This document shows positions 1-8,446 of a stretch of 64,000 nt of DNA, piece after piece (positions within the stretch are counted from its first letter, which is position 1; each line of letters begins with the position of its first letter). Location of the stretch: assembly GCA_032906765.1 (NCBI GenBank), contig JAJTZB010000001.1, positions 248,001-312,000 on the forward strand, in the 5' to 3' direction. The translations under genes and the position numbers were made by a program. The notes under the pieces were generated by a model that did not search any database, had not been told where the DNA came from, and saw only the letters and a list, made by a program, of their open reading frames with translations. The DNA comes from Nitrososphaerales archaeon (lineage in GTDB: Archaea; Thermoproteota; Nitrososphaeria; Nitrososphaerales; Gagatemarchaeaceae).

Positions 1-569
1 AGCCGATTGGTCCGTTTTACGACGAGACCACCGCGAAGAGACTCGCAACAGAGAGGGGCTTCGTCGTCAAGAAGGTCCTCCCGAAGGGCGAGAGGCAGTT
101 CAGGAGGGCAGTGCCTTCCCCGGACCCCGTCAGGATCGTCGAGGCGGAGCTGATCGCCGGTCTGGTCGAGACTGGAGCTGTCGTCATCTCTTCGGGAGGA
201 GGAGGCATCCCTGTTGTGTCGGACGGGAGCGGGCAGCTTGTCGGTGTGGACGCAGTGATTGACAAGGACCTCGGTGCGGAAAGGCTCGCGGAGGCGGTGA
301 GCGCGGACGCGCTGCTCGTACTGACGAACATAGAGAAGGTGAAGCTGAACTTCGGGAAGAGCGACGAGAAGGATCTCGACAAGCTCAGCGTGCGGGAGGC
401 AGAGAGGTATCTCGCCGAAGGCCAGTTTGGGTCGGGCAGCATGGGACCGAAGGTGCTGGCCTGCATCCGGTTCTTGAAATGGGGCGGGAAGGTGGGAGTG
501 ATCTCATCGCTTGAGAAGGCGACCGAGGCCCTCGATGGCACGGCCGGCACGCGCTTTGTGCCTGACTAG
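1..569 (+). CDS. arcC: Carbamate kinase, C-terminal part (5' end outside window)
   Basis: The reading frame is open from the window edge, so the N-terminus is missing. The visible 188 or so residues begin with PIGPFYDE, continue with a PSPDPVRIVE segment and then VVISSGGGGIPVV, the glycine-rich stretch typical of carbamate kinases in the amino acid kinase fold. The later GVDAVIDKDL and ALLVLTNIEKV segments also fit this family, which interconverts carbamoyl phosphate plus ADP with carbamate, ammonia and ATP. The gene ends convergently with the Nudix gene and overlaps it by 66 nt. No partner genes (ornithine carbamoyltransferase, arginine deiminase) are visible because the window starts here. 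Confidence 0.9.
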   Translation, partial: PIGPFYDETTAKRLATERGFVVKKVLPKGERQFRRAVPSPDPVRIVEAELIAGLVETGAVVISSGGGGIPVVSDGSGQLVGVDAVIDKDLGAERLAEAVSADALLVLTNIEKVKLNFGKSDEKDLDKLSVREAERYLAEGQFGSGSMGPKVLACIRFLKWGGKVGVISSLEKATEALDGTAGTRFVPD

Positions 570-1067
570 ATTGAGGCATTCTGACAGCAGGATCTTAGCG
601 TCTGGGGTGAGAGCCCTCCCTTTCATCAGTCTTCTCAGAGTCAATCCTGACACAAGCTTGACACCCTCCAGCTCCTTCGGATCTATCTTCACAGGAAGGT
701 CTGTCCAGCAGGCGAAGACTGTGACAATCTCCCACTCTGAGAGCCCGCTGCCCCTGACCTTGGGCAGGAATACCTTCGTGATGCGCGTTAGGCCGACATC
801 GAGGCCTAGCTCTTCGAAGAGCTCCCGCCTTGCGGCCTCCCTGTAGCTCTCCCCGGCCTTCACGTGGCCGGTGCACGACAGTGTCAACCTTCCCGGGTGC
901 CATCTGTCATGCCTGCTGCGTTTTTGCAGAAGCAGCTTGGCACCGCTCCTGAACACGAGCACTGCGACAGCCCTGTGCGGGAGGCCTTTCCTGAGGCATT
1001 CCTCCAGCCTGGCCGTTCCTATCGGGCGGTCGCCGGAATCGACCATGTCGACAATCTCTCCTTTCAC
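504..1067 (-). CDS. Nudix hydrolase / isopentenyl-diphosphate isomerase-like
   Basis: This 187-aa protein has a clear Nudix box, GHVKAGESYREAARRELFEE followed by LGL, about residues 67-89. The segment before it, WHPGRLTLSCTGHV, resembles type I isopentenyl diphosphate isomerases and their Nudix relatives. The GTG start at 1067 is supported by a GGAGGT Shine-Dalgarno sequence about 8 nt upstream. The substrate cannot be read from the sequence: a diphosphate-linked metabolite or a mevalonate-pathway role are both possible, and many archaea use the unrelated type II isomerase. The 3' end overlaps the carbamate kinase gene convergently. Confidence 0.75.
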   Translation of the reverse strand: MKGEIVDMVDSGDRPIGTARLEECLRKGLPHRAVAVLVFRSGAKLLLQKRSRHDRWHPGRLTLSCTGHVKAGESYREAARRELFEELGLDVGLTRITKVFLPKVRGSGLSEWEIVTVFACWTDLPVKIDPKELEGVKLVSGLTLRRLMKGRALTPDAKILLSECLNLVRHKARAGRAIEGLGRLLKR

Positions 1068-1139
1068 GTTTCTGACCTCCGAGGAAGGCTCGATTCCGCG
1101 CTGTCAATTAAACGCTCGACGGTCAACGTATCTTCAACG

Positions 1140-2435
1140 ATGGCGAAAGTTATATCTGGACTGCTGGGTTCGGCGGAGCCTCCTTTGGTCACACCAGTGT
1201 CCGAGTATGCTCGCGTGGGGCAGGTCGTCGAAGGGGTCTTGGCGCTGACGGGCCGGGAGCTCAGGGTTGAGACGGTTCCTCCCCAGAGGGCCTATGGTCG
1301 TGTCAGCGCAGAGGATGTCAGAGCAACGACCGACTCCCCGCCTTTCAGCACGTCTCACATGGACGGGTTCGCGATCAGGAGCGCCGACACCAACAGGGCG
1401 TCCGAGAGGAATCCGGCAAGGCTCGAGGTTGTGGGCCAGGTCGGAGTCGGAAGAAGGCCTGACATCGGAGTGAGGGAGGGTCAAGCATTCAGAGTATCGA
1501 CGGGCTCGTTCATGCCCAAGGGCGCGGATGCGGTTGTTCCACTCGAGGAGACGACTGCGAGGGGAACCCGCGTGTCCATCGGCCACGCAGTAGCCGCTGG
1601 TAGCTTCGTATTCTCAGCTGGAGAGGATATCAAGAGGGGGAGCGTTGTCTTGAGGAAGGGAGCCCGGATAAGGGCGCAAGATGTCGGGCTGGCGATGGCC
1701 ATGGGGACGAGTGCCGTAAGGGTCTACGCTCGCCCGACAATCGCTTTCCTTGCCACGGGCAGCGAACTCACGAACGTAGCAGCTCCCGCCCCCGGAAAGA
1801 CGCGCAACACTCACGTCCCCATCTTCCTCTTGATGGCGAGGGAGCTGGGCTGTGACGCGATTGACTTGGGTATCGCGAAGGACAAGCGGGGAGACATCTT
1901 GGCGAAACTCAGGCGGGGCCTGAGAAGGGCCGACATGGTGCTCACCACGGGGGGCACATCGGTCGGGGCGTTGGACTTGGCAGAGGACGTTGTGAAGCGC
2001 CTGAAACCCAAGGTGATTCATCACGGGATACGCATGGACAGGGGCAGAGTGGCCGGAGTGGCTGTCGTCAAGAACAAGCCAGTTGTGATGATGCCCGGAC
2101 CCATCCAAGGCGCCGTCAACGCGTTCATTCTGCTGGCCCTGCCCCTGATCCAGAAGCTCTCAGGCGGGGGAGACGAAGTGGTCCGGGTGAGGGCGAGGCT
2201 GACGCGGCACTGGGAGGCCAGGAGGCGGTTCCCGAACTTCACCAAGGTCGTGTACCTGAGGGTCTTCCCAACCAGAGGGGGTACTGCAGCAGAGCCGATG
2301 CTCGGGGAGACCGAATCGATGTCCCTCCTCGCGAAGTCGAACGCAGTCACAGTAGTGCCAGAGGAGGTGCGTTCGATGGAGGCAGGCCAAGAGGTCGAGG
2401 CGATGTTGTTGCCAGGTTTCTCTTTTTCCAGCTAG
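1140..2435 (+). CDS. moeA: Molybdopterin molybdotransferase MoeA
   Basis: The 431-aa product inserts molybdate into adenylylated molybdopterin. Diagnostic segments are PPFSTSHMDGFAIRS (about residue 63), the GSFMPKGADAVVPLEE stretch, FSAGEDIKRG, TGSEL, VLTTGGTSVG and MMPGPIQGAVNAF, in the MoeA order. The open frame extends upstream to 864, but ATG 1140 is chosen because homology begins shortly after it and the upstream part is antisense to the Nudix gene. No Shine-Dalgarno is visible. It faces the MocA-like gene tail to tail with a 4-nt overlap and starts the molybdenum-cofactor cluster that runs to 6884. Confidence 0.93.
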   Translation: MAKVISGLLGSAEPPLVTPVSEYARVGQVVEGVLALTGRELRVETVPPQRAYGRVSAEDVRATTDSPPFSTSHMDGFAIRSADTNRASERNPARLEVVGQVGVGRRPDIGVREGQAFRVSTGSFMPKGADAVVPLEETTARGTRVSIGHAVAAGSFVFSAGEDIKRGSVVLRKGARIRAQDVGLAMAMGTSAVRVYARPTIAFLATGSELTNVAAPAPGKTRNTHVPIFLLMARELGCDAIDLGIAKDKRGDILAKLRRGLRRADMVLTTGGTSVGALDLAEDVVKRLKPKVIHHGIRMDRGRVAGVAVVKNKPVVMMPGPIQGAVNAFILLALPLIQKLSGGGDEVVRVRARLTRHWEARRRFPNFTKVVYLRVFPTRGGTAAEPMLGETESMSLLAKSNAVTVVPEEVRSMEAGQEVEAMLLPGFSFSS

Positions 2436-3022
2436 CCCGCACGGCTCGCCAGAGTCCGCTCCGCCGTTTTGAGATCTGCAGGCGTGTCGACGTCCACGAG
2501 TATGCCTTCGTCCTCCACCTTGACCTCGAGCACGTCCTCCTCGTACAGCTCGACCACCCGCTTTGCCCCCTCGTCCCCGTGAAGGCGGAGTATTTCGGGA
2601 AACATCTTCCTGTCGAACAGGATCGGATTCCCCCTCGTTCCGGCGTGGACCGGGATGACAATCTTCGAGCCAGACTCCTCGTACGCTGAGACAATGCGGT
2701 TGACCGTTGATGGGAGGACAAGCGGCTTGTCGCCGAGCCCTATCAACGCAGCCTGACTCCTCGCATCTATGGTACCAAGGCCCAGCTTCACCGACTCGCT
2801 GAGGCCCTCAAGGTACCGAGGGTTCACGATCACCCTCAGCTTGCCTTCTGACCTGCGCCAAGTCAGTCCAGATCTCACGACTACGACGACCTCGGCCAGG
2901 TTAGAGGAGAGGAAGGCGTCGACAACGTACTCGAGAATGGGCCGACCTGCAAGGAGCACGTCCTGCTTGGGACTGCCCATCCGCTTCGACGTCCCGGCTG
3001 CGAGGATGATACCGCTGATCAA
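2432..3022 (-). CDS. MocA-like molybdenum cofactor nucleotidyltransferase
   Basis: The 196-aa protein starts MISGIILAAGTSKRMGSPKQ, the glycine-rich nucleotide-binding loop (LAAGxSxRMGxxK) of the MobA/MocA/IspD fold. GLGDKPLV and TRGNPILFDRKMFPEI match the MocA (molybdopterin cytidylyltransferase) and CoxC/YgfJ-like branch. Together with the adjacent XdhC-like gene this suggests a cytidylated cofactor for a molybdenum hydroxylase such as an aerobic CO dehydrogenase or aldehyde oxidase, though that enzyme is not in this window. The start codon is TTG at 3022. MobA-type guanylylation cannot be excluded from sequence alone. Confidence 0.8.
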   Translation of the reverse strand: MISGIILAAGTSKRMGSPKQDVLLAGRPILEYVVDAFLSSNLAEVVVVVRSGLTWRRSEGKLRVIVNPRYLEGLSESVKLGLGTIDARSQAALIGLGDKPLVLPSTVNRIVSAYEESGSKIVIPVHAGTRGNPILFDRKMFPEILRLHGDEGAKRVVELYEEDVLEVKVEDEGILVDVDTPADLKTAERTLASRAG

Positions 3023-3228
3023 CTGATCACGGGGCGGGCGTTTGGTATTACTTCTGCCTTCCCGAGGCTAGAAGGGGGCGCCTCACACACCGGAGGTCAT
3101 TCCTTGAATCCTGCCCGCTGCAACGAGTGTCCTGCTTGCCAGTCGCTTCGCAGATGAAACGGGTGCCATGTCCCTCTGACGCTTTGGAGCCGAGAGGACA
3201 GGTAACGGTCGGCGGGTTCCCAGCTAAG

Positions 3229-3237
3229 AATAAATAG
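3229..3237 (+). promoter_or_regulatory. TATA-like box of the XdhC gene
   Basis: AATAAATAG lies 27-35 nt before the XdhC ATG, in an otherwise GC-rich spacer, and there is no Shine-Dalgarno. This spacing suits a leaderless archaeal transcript. The rest of the 240-nt gap 3023-3263 shows no gene that can be supported. Confidence 0.5.
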
Positions 3238-3263
3238 AGTGGAACCGCCAATCCGGATGAAGC

Positions 3264-4127
3264 ATGAAGCAAGCGGAATTCGCGAGGATAATGGGAACCC
3301 TGGTTAATCGTAGGGAGCCATTCGCCGTGGCCACTGTGGTGAAGACCGAAGGGTCTTCATTGGGAAGGCCCGGCTTCAAGGTGATGATATCGAGGGACGG
3401 GGAGGTTCTATACGGATCGCTGGGAGGGGTGTGCCCGGAATCGGCGATAGTCGCGACAGCCAAGCAGACCATGTTGACGGGTCAGGCGAGGACTGTGAAG
3501 GTCTTCCTAGAGGATGTCGAGAAAGCAGTGGAGGGTGTGGTCAAGAGCCACAGCGATGATGAAATACACGTGGAGACGAACTGCGGCGGCACAATGGACA
3601 TCTACGTCGAACCATATCTCCCGCAGCAGAGGCTCGTCTTGGTCGGGCAGGGCGGCAAAGACGACGTCGAGGACGCTCTCGTCAAGATGGGCAAGATCCT
3701 GGACTTCGAGGTCATAGTCATAGACCACAGCCCGGTTCTGTCAGAGGAACCAGACGAGCTAATCAAGGATGCGACTTTCGACATTTCCAAGTTCAAGTTC
3801 TACGAAAGCGACTCTGTGGTGGTCCTGACAAAGGGGGCGAGGGACGTCGAGACCCTGGCGGCGCTGTCCAAGTTCAAGCTGCGCTACGTCGGCATCATGG
3901 CGAGCAGGCAAAGGGCGCAGGACGACCTGAACGAGCTGCGCAGGACGGGGGTTGACGAGAGATACGTTGGCTCCATTCGCGTGCCAATCGGTGTCGACAT
4001 GGGTTCAGTCACGCCCTCCGAGATTGCGCTGAGCATACTGTCCGAGGTGGTTGCCACGAAGTATGGGAAACTCCTCCCGACCAAGAGCCTGGGCGGCGAA
4101 AAGCCGATGACCGTCAAGCGCGACTAG
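3264..4127 (+). CDS. XdhC/CoxF family molybdenum-hydroxylase maturation factor
   Basis: The 287-aa product has the XdhC_CoxI N-terminal domain (VATVVKTEGSSLGRPGFKVM, and GSLGGVCPE with its conserved Cys) followed by a Rossmann-like C-terminal domain beginning RLVLVGQGGKDDVEDAL. YVGIMASRQR and RVPIGVDMGSVTPSEIALSI are family signatures near the end. XdhC proteins bind molybdopterin, catalyse or present its sulfuration and hand it to xanthine dehydrogenase or CO dehydrogenase-type enzymes. Its position inside the Moco cluster supports that role. It ends 5 nt before the convergent MoaE stop. Confidence 0.88.
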   Translation: MKQAEFARIMGTLVNRREPFAVATVVKTEGSSLGRPGFKVMISRDGEVLYGSLGGVCPESAIVATAKQTMLTGQARTVKVFLEDVEKAVEGVVKSHSDDEIHVETNCGGTMDIYVEPYLPQQRLVLVGQGGKDDVEDALVKMGKILDFEVIVIDHSPVLSEEPDELIKDATFDISKFKFYESDSVVVLTKGARDVETLAALSKFKLRYVGIMASRQRAQDDLNELRRTGVDERYVGSIRVPIGVDMGSVTPSEIALSILSEVVATKYGKLLPTKSLGGEKPMTVKRD

Positions 4128-4132
4128 CCCAG

Positions 4133-4576
4133 CTAAGCCTCGATTGGCCTACCTTCGACCCAGCGGTTCCTTCTCCCGATCCTCTCCCTCTTCCAGATGG
4201 GGAGGGTCGTCTTGATTCGGTCTATCGCGTAACGACAGGCCTCGAAGGCCTCGGCCCTATGCTCCGATGAAACAGCCACAACGACGCTCACGTCGCCTAC
4301 CCTGAGCCTCCCCTGCCTGTGGACCACTCTCACGTTCTTCACGGGCCACTTCTTCATCACCTCGGCCTCTATCTCCTTCATCCTCTTCTCCGCCATCTTA
4401 GTGTAGGCCTGGTACTCCAGAAGGCTCACCCGTCCAGCGTCGCTCATGCTCCTTATCGAACCCACGAATAACACCGTTCCACCGGCGGCGTCGTCCATCA
4501 CTTCCTCGAGGACCCTGAGGGGGAGGATGCGCTTGCTGGTGATTTTCTCTCGAGTCGCCTTTGCCATACTAACCAC
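4133..4576 (-). CDS. moaE: Molybdopterin synthase catalytic subunit MoaE
   Basis: The 147-aa protein shows GTVLFVGSIRSMS, LLEYQAYTKMAEKRMKEIE, VVHRQGRLRVGDVSVVVAVSS and PIWKRERIG, all in MoaE order. The last contains the conserved PxWKxE catalytic lysine motif. MoaE forms a heterotetramer with MoaD and adds sulfur to cyclic pyranopterin monophosphate. The start overlaps the MoaD stop by 8 nt, so the two are translationally coupled in the order moaA-moaD-moaE. GTG 4576 and the in-frame ATG 4567 are both possible starts. Confidence 0.93.
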   Translation of the reverse strand: MVSMAKATREKITSKRILPLRVLEEVMDDAAGGTVLFVGSIRSMSDAGRVSLLEYQAYTKMAEKRMKEIEAEVMKKWPVKNVRVVHRQGRLRVGDVSVVVAVSSEHRAEAFEACRYAIDRIKTTLPIWKRERIGRRNRWVEGRPIEA

Positions 4577-4817
4577 CGGCGACCGGCGGGAGGACGCCTA
4601 CCTCGTCGCCGTCCCCGACTGCAGCGTCGGAATCGACAAGCTCATGATTGACAGAGAGCCGGATCGAACTCTTCATCGGCATGAGAGCAGGATGCGCGCT
4701 CACTATCCGCTCAAGCAGGGCGCCCGCAGTGGGGTTGCCTTCGAAGCTGAGCTCCTCGTTCTTCCTGCCCACCAAGTCCCTTGCGCTCGCGAAGTACAGG
4801 ACGGTCGCCCTGGCCAT
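4569..4817 (-). CDS. moaD: Molybdopterin synthase sulfur-carrier subunit MoaD
   Basis: A ubiquitin-like protein of 82 residues that ends in VGVLPPVAGG. The C-terminal Gly-Gly is the site of adenylylation and thiocarboxylate formation. The start MARATVLYFASARDLVG at 4817 is preferred over the longer frame from 4862 because the beta-grasp fold begins there and 4817 lies just past the MoaA stop at 4823. It is the partner of MoaE, encoded immediately downstream with an 8-nt overlap. Confidence 0.9.
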   Translation of the reverse strand: MARATVLYFASARDLVGRKNEELSFEGNPTAGALLERIVSAHPALMPMKSSIRLSVNHELVDSDAAVGDGDEVGVLPPVAGG

Positions 4818-4822
4818 GCCAT

Positions 4823-5839
4823 TCACCCACCTATCGCGTTCATGTTCCGCGGTTTCGCCCATCCGTCCTTAATCCAAGGCATGTGACCTATCCCTTCTGG
4901 CTTCTTCTTTACTGAATCGCGAATGAAGGAGGAGATCGCCGCGTCTGAGCCCCCGCCCCTGAGCATCGGCTTCAGGTCGTAGTACTCAGTGTCGAAGAGG
5001 CAAGAGAGGAGCTTGCCGTCCGAGGTGAGCCGGAGCCTGTCGCAGTCGTCGCAGAACGGTTCGCTTATCGGTGTTATCAGGCCGAGCTCCCCGCCTCCGT
5101 CGCCAAAGGACCAAAGGGAGGCCGTCTTCCCTGTATCCCTGCCGAGTGGCGACAGGCCATAGGTGTCATCCAGCATCGACAGAATCTCCCGGCCAGACAT
5201 GACTGCGTCAGGTCTCCAGATGCCGAGACCGTCCAGGGGCATGAACTCGATGAACCTGATCGAGAGCCCCCTCGAATGCGCGAGCTCCACCAAGTCGACA
5301 ATTTCGTCTTCGTTGTACCCCCTTATAGCGACGCTGTTGATCTTGACAGGGTTGAGCCCAACCTTGATCGCTTCCTCGATTCCTTCGAGTACCCTCGGAA
5401 GTGCGTCCACCCCAGAGAGCCTGCTGAACCTCTCTCGTTTGAGGCTGTGAAGGCTGACTGTCACCCCCCGCAGCCCGGCGCTCTTGAGCGCCCTCGCCTT
5501 CTGCTTCAGGAACCAGCCGTTCGTTGTCATGTCGAGCGTATCGATTCCCTCCACCAAAGAGAGCTTACGCACGAGCGTGTCTAGGTTTGGCCTCAGCAGG
5601 GGCTCGCCTCCTGTGATCCTGACGTTCTCGATTCCCTGCATAGTCATGATGCGGGCGACCCTCTCTATCTCCTCGAAGCTCAGCTGGTCATCTTTCGCGA
5701 GCCACCTGACATTGGCCTTGTCTGGCATGCAGAAGAGGCACGCGAAGTTGCACCTGTCTGTGACGGATATCCTGAGCTTCTTCGCCACCCGTCCCATGCC
5801 GTCCAGCAGCGGGCCTGCGATGGCAGTCTCTGAGGTCAA
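4823..5839 (-). CDS. moaA: GTP 3',8-cyclase MoaA (radical SAM)
   Basis: The product has the radical-SAM motif CNFACLFC (CxxxCxxC) near residue 30 after GMGRVAKKLRISVTDR, the SAM-binding NVRITGGEPLLR segment and the second cluster ligands in CDDCDRLRLTSDGKLLSC. The sequence ends MNAIGG; MoaA proteins typically end in a Gly-Gly tail needed for activity. The start is a TTG at 5839; ATG 5797 would cut off the conserved LLDxxGR lead-in. It catalyses the first step of molybdopterin synthesis and is the first gene of the moaA-D-E operon, divergent from moaC. Confidence 0.94.
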   Translation of the reverse strand: MTSETAIAGPLLDGMGRVAKKLRISVTDRCNFACLFCMPDKANVRWLAKDDQLSFEEIERVARIMTMQGIENVRITGGEPLLRPNLDTLVRKLSLVEGIDTLDMTTNGWFLKQKARALKSAGLRGVTVSLHSLKRERFSRLSGVDALPRVLEGIEEAIKVGLNPVKINSVAIRGYNEDEIVDLVELAHSRGLSIRFIEFMPLDGLGIWRPDAVMSGREILSMLDDTYGLSPLGRDTGKTASLWSFGDGGGELGLITPISEPFCDDCDRLRLTSDGKLLSCLFDTEYYDLKPMLRGGGSDAAISSFIRDSVKKKPEGIGHMPWIKDGWAKPRNMNAIGG

Positions 5840-5893
5840 ACAGAGGTGAGGGCTGGTCGCGGCTCAAAAACTTTCCCTGACCGTCGGGAGAAC

Positions 5894-5899
5894 CTATAT
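5894..5899 (+). promoter_or_regulatory. TATA-like box of moaC
   Basis: CTATAT sits 25-30 nt before the moaC ATG in the 84-nt divergent spacer between moaA and moaC. No Shine-Dalgarno precedes the ATG, as expected for a leaderless message. Confidence 0.5.
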
Positions 5900-5923
5900 G
5901 GAGCTCGTGGAAGACTCGGACCC

Positions 5924-6385
5924 ATGTCGTTCAGACAGGTGGACATTTCTCGGAAGCCCATCTCGTATCGCATGGCGACTGCGTCTGGGCGTATCAAGCT
6001 GAGACGAACAACCGTCGAACGAATCAGGAGGGGGAAGGTCGAAAAGGGCGACCCTCTCTCGCTGGCGAGGCTCGCGGGCGTACTGGCGGCCAAGCAGACG
6101 CCAGCCTTTGTGGTACTGTGCCATCAGCTCAGGCTGGACTCGACCGAGGTTGAGGCGAAGCTCCTCGATGATGGAGTGGAGGTGACAGCAAGCGTTGCAG
6201 CCCATGAGCGGACGGGCGTCGAGATGGAGGCGCTTGCCGCGGTGAGCGTGGCGCTGCTCAACATCTGGGACGTAGTGAAACAGTACGAGAAGGATTCGAA
6301 GGGTCAGTATCCTTCGACTAGGATAGAGAAGATCAGCGTCACTAGGAAGGTGAAGCGGCCAGTTGAAGCCTCACGAGAAGCATAG
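5924..6385 (+). CDS. moaC: Cyclic pyranopterin monophosphate synthase MoaC
   Basis: The 153-aa product shows VDISRKPISYRMATASGRI, VEKGDPLSLARLAGVLAAKQT and VVLCHQLRLD, the MoaC core, then EVTASVAAHERTGVEMEALAAVSVALL with the conserved TGVEMEAL catalytic segment. MoaC usually reads CHPL; here it is CHQL, a small variation. ATG 5924 is chosen because homology begins at MSFRQVDIS and the TATA-like box lies 25-30 nt upstream. It acts after MoaA in molybdopterin synthesis and overlaps moaB by 23 nt. Confidence 0.92.
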   Translation: MSFRQVDISRKPISYRMATASGRIKLRRTTVERIRRGKVEKGDPLSLARLAGVLAAKQTPAFVVLCHQLRLDSTEVEAKLLDDGVEVTASVAAHERTGVEMEALAAVSVALLNIWDVVKQYEKDSKGQYPSTRIEKISVTRKVKRPVEASREA

Positions 6386-6884
6386 GGCAAGTGCCCCGAG
6401 GGACGTATCTGCCGTGCTTGTGACAGTCAGCACAAGCAGGCATGGGGCGAAGACTCGTGGAGAGAGATGGACCGACGAATCTGGCGACCGGGCAACGAAG
6501 GAAATGACGAGACTAGGGTACAGGGTATCGAGGAGAGGTCTCTTGTCCGATGACGAGTCGATGATCGTGAAGGAGGTCAAGAAGTTCCTCCGGGGAGAAG
6601 ATGACGTGCTCGTCTTTATGGGCGGGACGGGCATTTCAAGCAGAGACGTCACGATAGAGGCTGTCAGGCCGTTTCTCGAGAAGGAGCTGGAGGGTTTCGG
6701 CGAACTACTGAGAGGAGTCAGCTACAGGAGGGTTGGCGGGGCAGCGATGCTCACGCGCGCCACAGCCGGAGTCGCGAGGGGCAAGCTGATTCTCTGCCTC
6801 CCAGGATCGCCGGATGCGGCCAAGGTGGCGTTGCGAACGTTCGGCAAGGAGATTCCGCACGCACTTTTCGTCTCACGCAGCTGA
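6363..6884 (+). CDS. moaB: Molybdopterin adenylyltransferase MoaB/MogA
   Basis: The protein contains VLVTVSTSRHG at the N-terminus, the DDVLVFMGGTGISSRDVTIEAV signature of MoaB/MogA and LILCLPGSPDAAKVAL near the end. This family adenylylates molybdopterin, giving MPT-AMP, the substrate of MoeA. The start is uncertain: the frame opens with TTG 6363 inside moaC, and GTG codons just upstream of the first strand are alternatives. The overlap with moaC indicates a two-gene operon. Confidence 0.9.
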   Translation: MKPHEKHRASAPRDVSAVLVTVSTSRHGAKTRGERWTDESGDRATKEMTRLGYRVSRRGLLSDDESMIVKEVKKFLRGEDDVLVFMGGTGISSRDVTIEAVRPFLEKELEGFGELLRGVSYRRVGGAAMLTRATAGVARGKLILCLPGSPDAAKVALRTFGKEIPHALFVSRS

Positions 6885-6921
6885 GGCATGGGCGGGTTCA
6901 GGAAGCAGAGGGAAGTCCCGA

Positions 6922-8037
6922 GTGAAGCTCGTCGTTGCCTTGGCCGTTCTCCTGCTCTTGGCTGTGCCATCCGCCCATGCCCAGTCGGGAATAGTGAACG
7001 TGGACTACGGCCGTTCGTGGCCTCTCTCCTTGGCTGTCGATTCCGCGAGGGGAGTGGTCTACGTCGACGGCGAGTCGGGAATCTATCCCCCGATCGGCTT
7101 CTCGTTCGGAATCATCAACGCAAGCACAGATGCGCTCGAGCGGGTGCTTCCACTTCCAAGTACACCGGGCGAGATGGCTCTGGACGGTTCGACAGGAACG
7201 GTCTACGTCGCGGGTGACAGGTCTGTCAGCGTATTCGACTGGAAAACACAGTCCTTCGACAGGACGATCCAACTGAAACTCCCAGTCTTCGACATGGTCT
7301 TCGACAATGTGACAGGTGACATCATATTCACGAGCGGAAATGCAGTCTATCAGCTCGACCCAACGACGGGCAGTGTTTTGGGGAACGCGACTGTTGGGAA
7401 TGCAGCAGAAGGGATAGCTATCGACGAAACGAAAGGCAAGATCTATGTCGCGAACTACCTTTCTGGATCCATCTCAGTGCTAGGCTCCGCCGACCTCTCC
7501 ATAATCAAGACGATTCAACTGCCCGAGCCTGCGTATCCCTCTGCACTTGTTCTCAACAGACTCGGCAACGAACTCTTCGCCTCCACCGATGAGAACTCTG
7601 TCGTCGTCATCGACACGTCCACCGAGAGCATCGTAAGGAGCATCGTCCTGGGACAGACGGGAGTAAACGGAACCTCGGTCCTCGCAATCGATGAAAGAAG
7701 CAACGACCTTTTCGTCGCGACCAACCCCGGCGACACGATTGTAGAGGTCGACGCATACAGCGGGGGGGTATTCGCAAGGTACACAGTCGCGTCCACCGTC
7801 TATGAAATGACGGTCGATCAGGCGACTCGGAAGCTCTATGTGACGAACTATCATCAGGTGTCTGTAATCAGCCCGCAGTACGGGCGCGTCACGGGGTCCA
7901 CACCAATCCTGGCTGCACTGATTGTCGCTGTTGTTGCTGTCGTGGCACTCGCAGGCGCGCTCTATTTCAGGAGGGTCACCGCCAGCGGTGGAATGCGGGG
8001 TGGTCTTCCCTCACAGCCACGAACACCCCTCTCATAG
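6922..8037 (+). CDS. Secreted, membrane-anchored YVTN-type beta-propeller protein
   Basis: The 371-aa protein starts at GTG 6922 with a signal peptide (VKLVVALAVLLLLAVPSAHA) and ends with a transmembrane helix (ILAALIVAVVAVVALAGALY) followed by basic residues. Between them are repeats of about 40 residues built on patterns such as VDSARGVVYVDGE, LDGSTGTVYVAGD and IDETKGKIYVANYLSGSISV, typical of YVTN/NHL-like propellers on archaeal cell surfaces. The function is unknown; such propellers mediate protein binding or adhesion. The longer frame from 6814 overlaps moaB and is not used. The 3' end overlaps the convergent thioesterase by 62 nt. Confidence 0.82.
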   Translation: MKLVVALAVLLLLAVPSAHAQSGIVNVDYGRSWPLSLAVDSARGVVYVDGESGIYPPIGFSFGIINASTDALERVLPLPSTPGEMALDGSTGTVYVAGDRSVSVFDWKTQSFDRTIQLKLPVFDMVFDNVTGDIIFTSGNAVYQLDPTTGSVLGNATVGNAAEGIAIDETKGKIYVANYLSGSISVLGSADLSIIKTIQLPEPAYPSALVLNRLGNELFASTDENSVVVIDTSTESIVRSIVLGQTGVNGTSVLAIDERSNDLFVATNPGDTIVEVDAYSGGVFARYTVASTVYEMTVDQATRKLYVTNYHQVSVISPQYGRVTGSTPILAALIVAVVAVVALAGALYFRRVTASGGMRGGLPSQPRTPLS

Positions 8038-8446
8038 TGGCAGTCTTCTCGCCGTCCACATCTAGCTGGCCCTCGACGTATACCTTGCTTCCATCGATCC
8101 TGGACGCCTTGGCACTAAAGTGCCATAGCTTGTCCAGGGGAGTCGGCTTCAGGAACTTGACAGTGTATTCGGAGGTGACAGTACCTGGCGGGCTCGATAG
8201 GTGACGAGACTTCATCAGGAAATACGCAGCCGTCCAGTTCCCGTGGCAGTCGAGGAGCACGGAGATGATCCCGCCGCTAGCGAAGTCCGAGAATGCCGCG
8301 TGATGGGGCTCGGGCCGCCAGTCTGCGACGAGTTTGTCCCCCGCCGGTCTGCTCTTGATGTGCAGGCCCTTCGGGTTCTTCGGCCCACACCCGAAGCAGA
8401 TGCTGTTCGGGGCATACCTGTCCTGCAGACTCGAGGGTTGCCTCAA
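7976..8446 (-). CDS. Hotdog-fold (PaaI-like) thioesterase
   Basis: The 156-aa product has the CFGCGPKNPKGLHIKSR lead-in found in many hotdog thioesterases, then HHAAFSDFASGGIISVLLDCHGNWTAAYFL, matching the central helix with the active-site Asp/Gly region, and TVKFLKPTPLD in the strand that follows. It probably hydrolyses an acyl-CoA. Its start overlaps the stop of the M61 peptidase gene by 4 nt, so the two are co-transcribed. Confidence 0.8.
   Translation of the reverse strand: MRQPSSLQDRYAPNSICFGCGPKNPKGLHIKSRPAGDKLVADWRPEPHHAAFSDFASGGIISVLLDCHGNWTAAYFLMKSRHLSSPPGTVTSEYTVKFLKPTPLDKLWHFSAKASRIDGSKVYVEGQLDVDGEKTATMRGVFVAVREDHPAFHRWR

Noticed and set aside
864-1139. N-terminal extension of MoeA
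   Set aside because: The extra 92 codons are antisense to the Nudix gene and have no MoeA homology.
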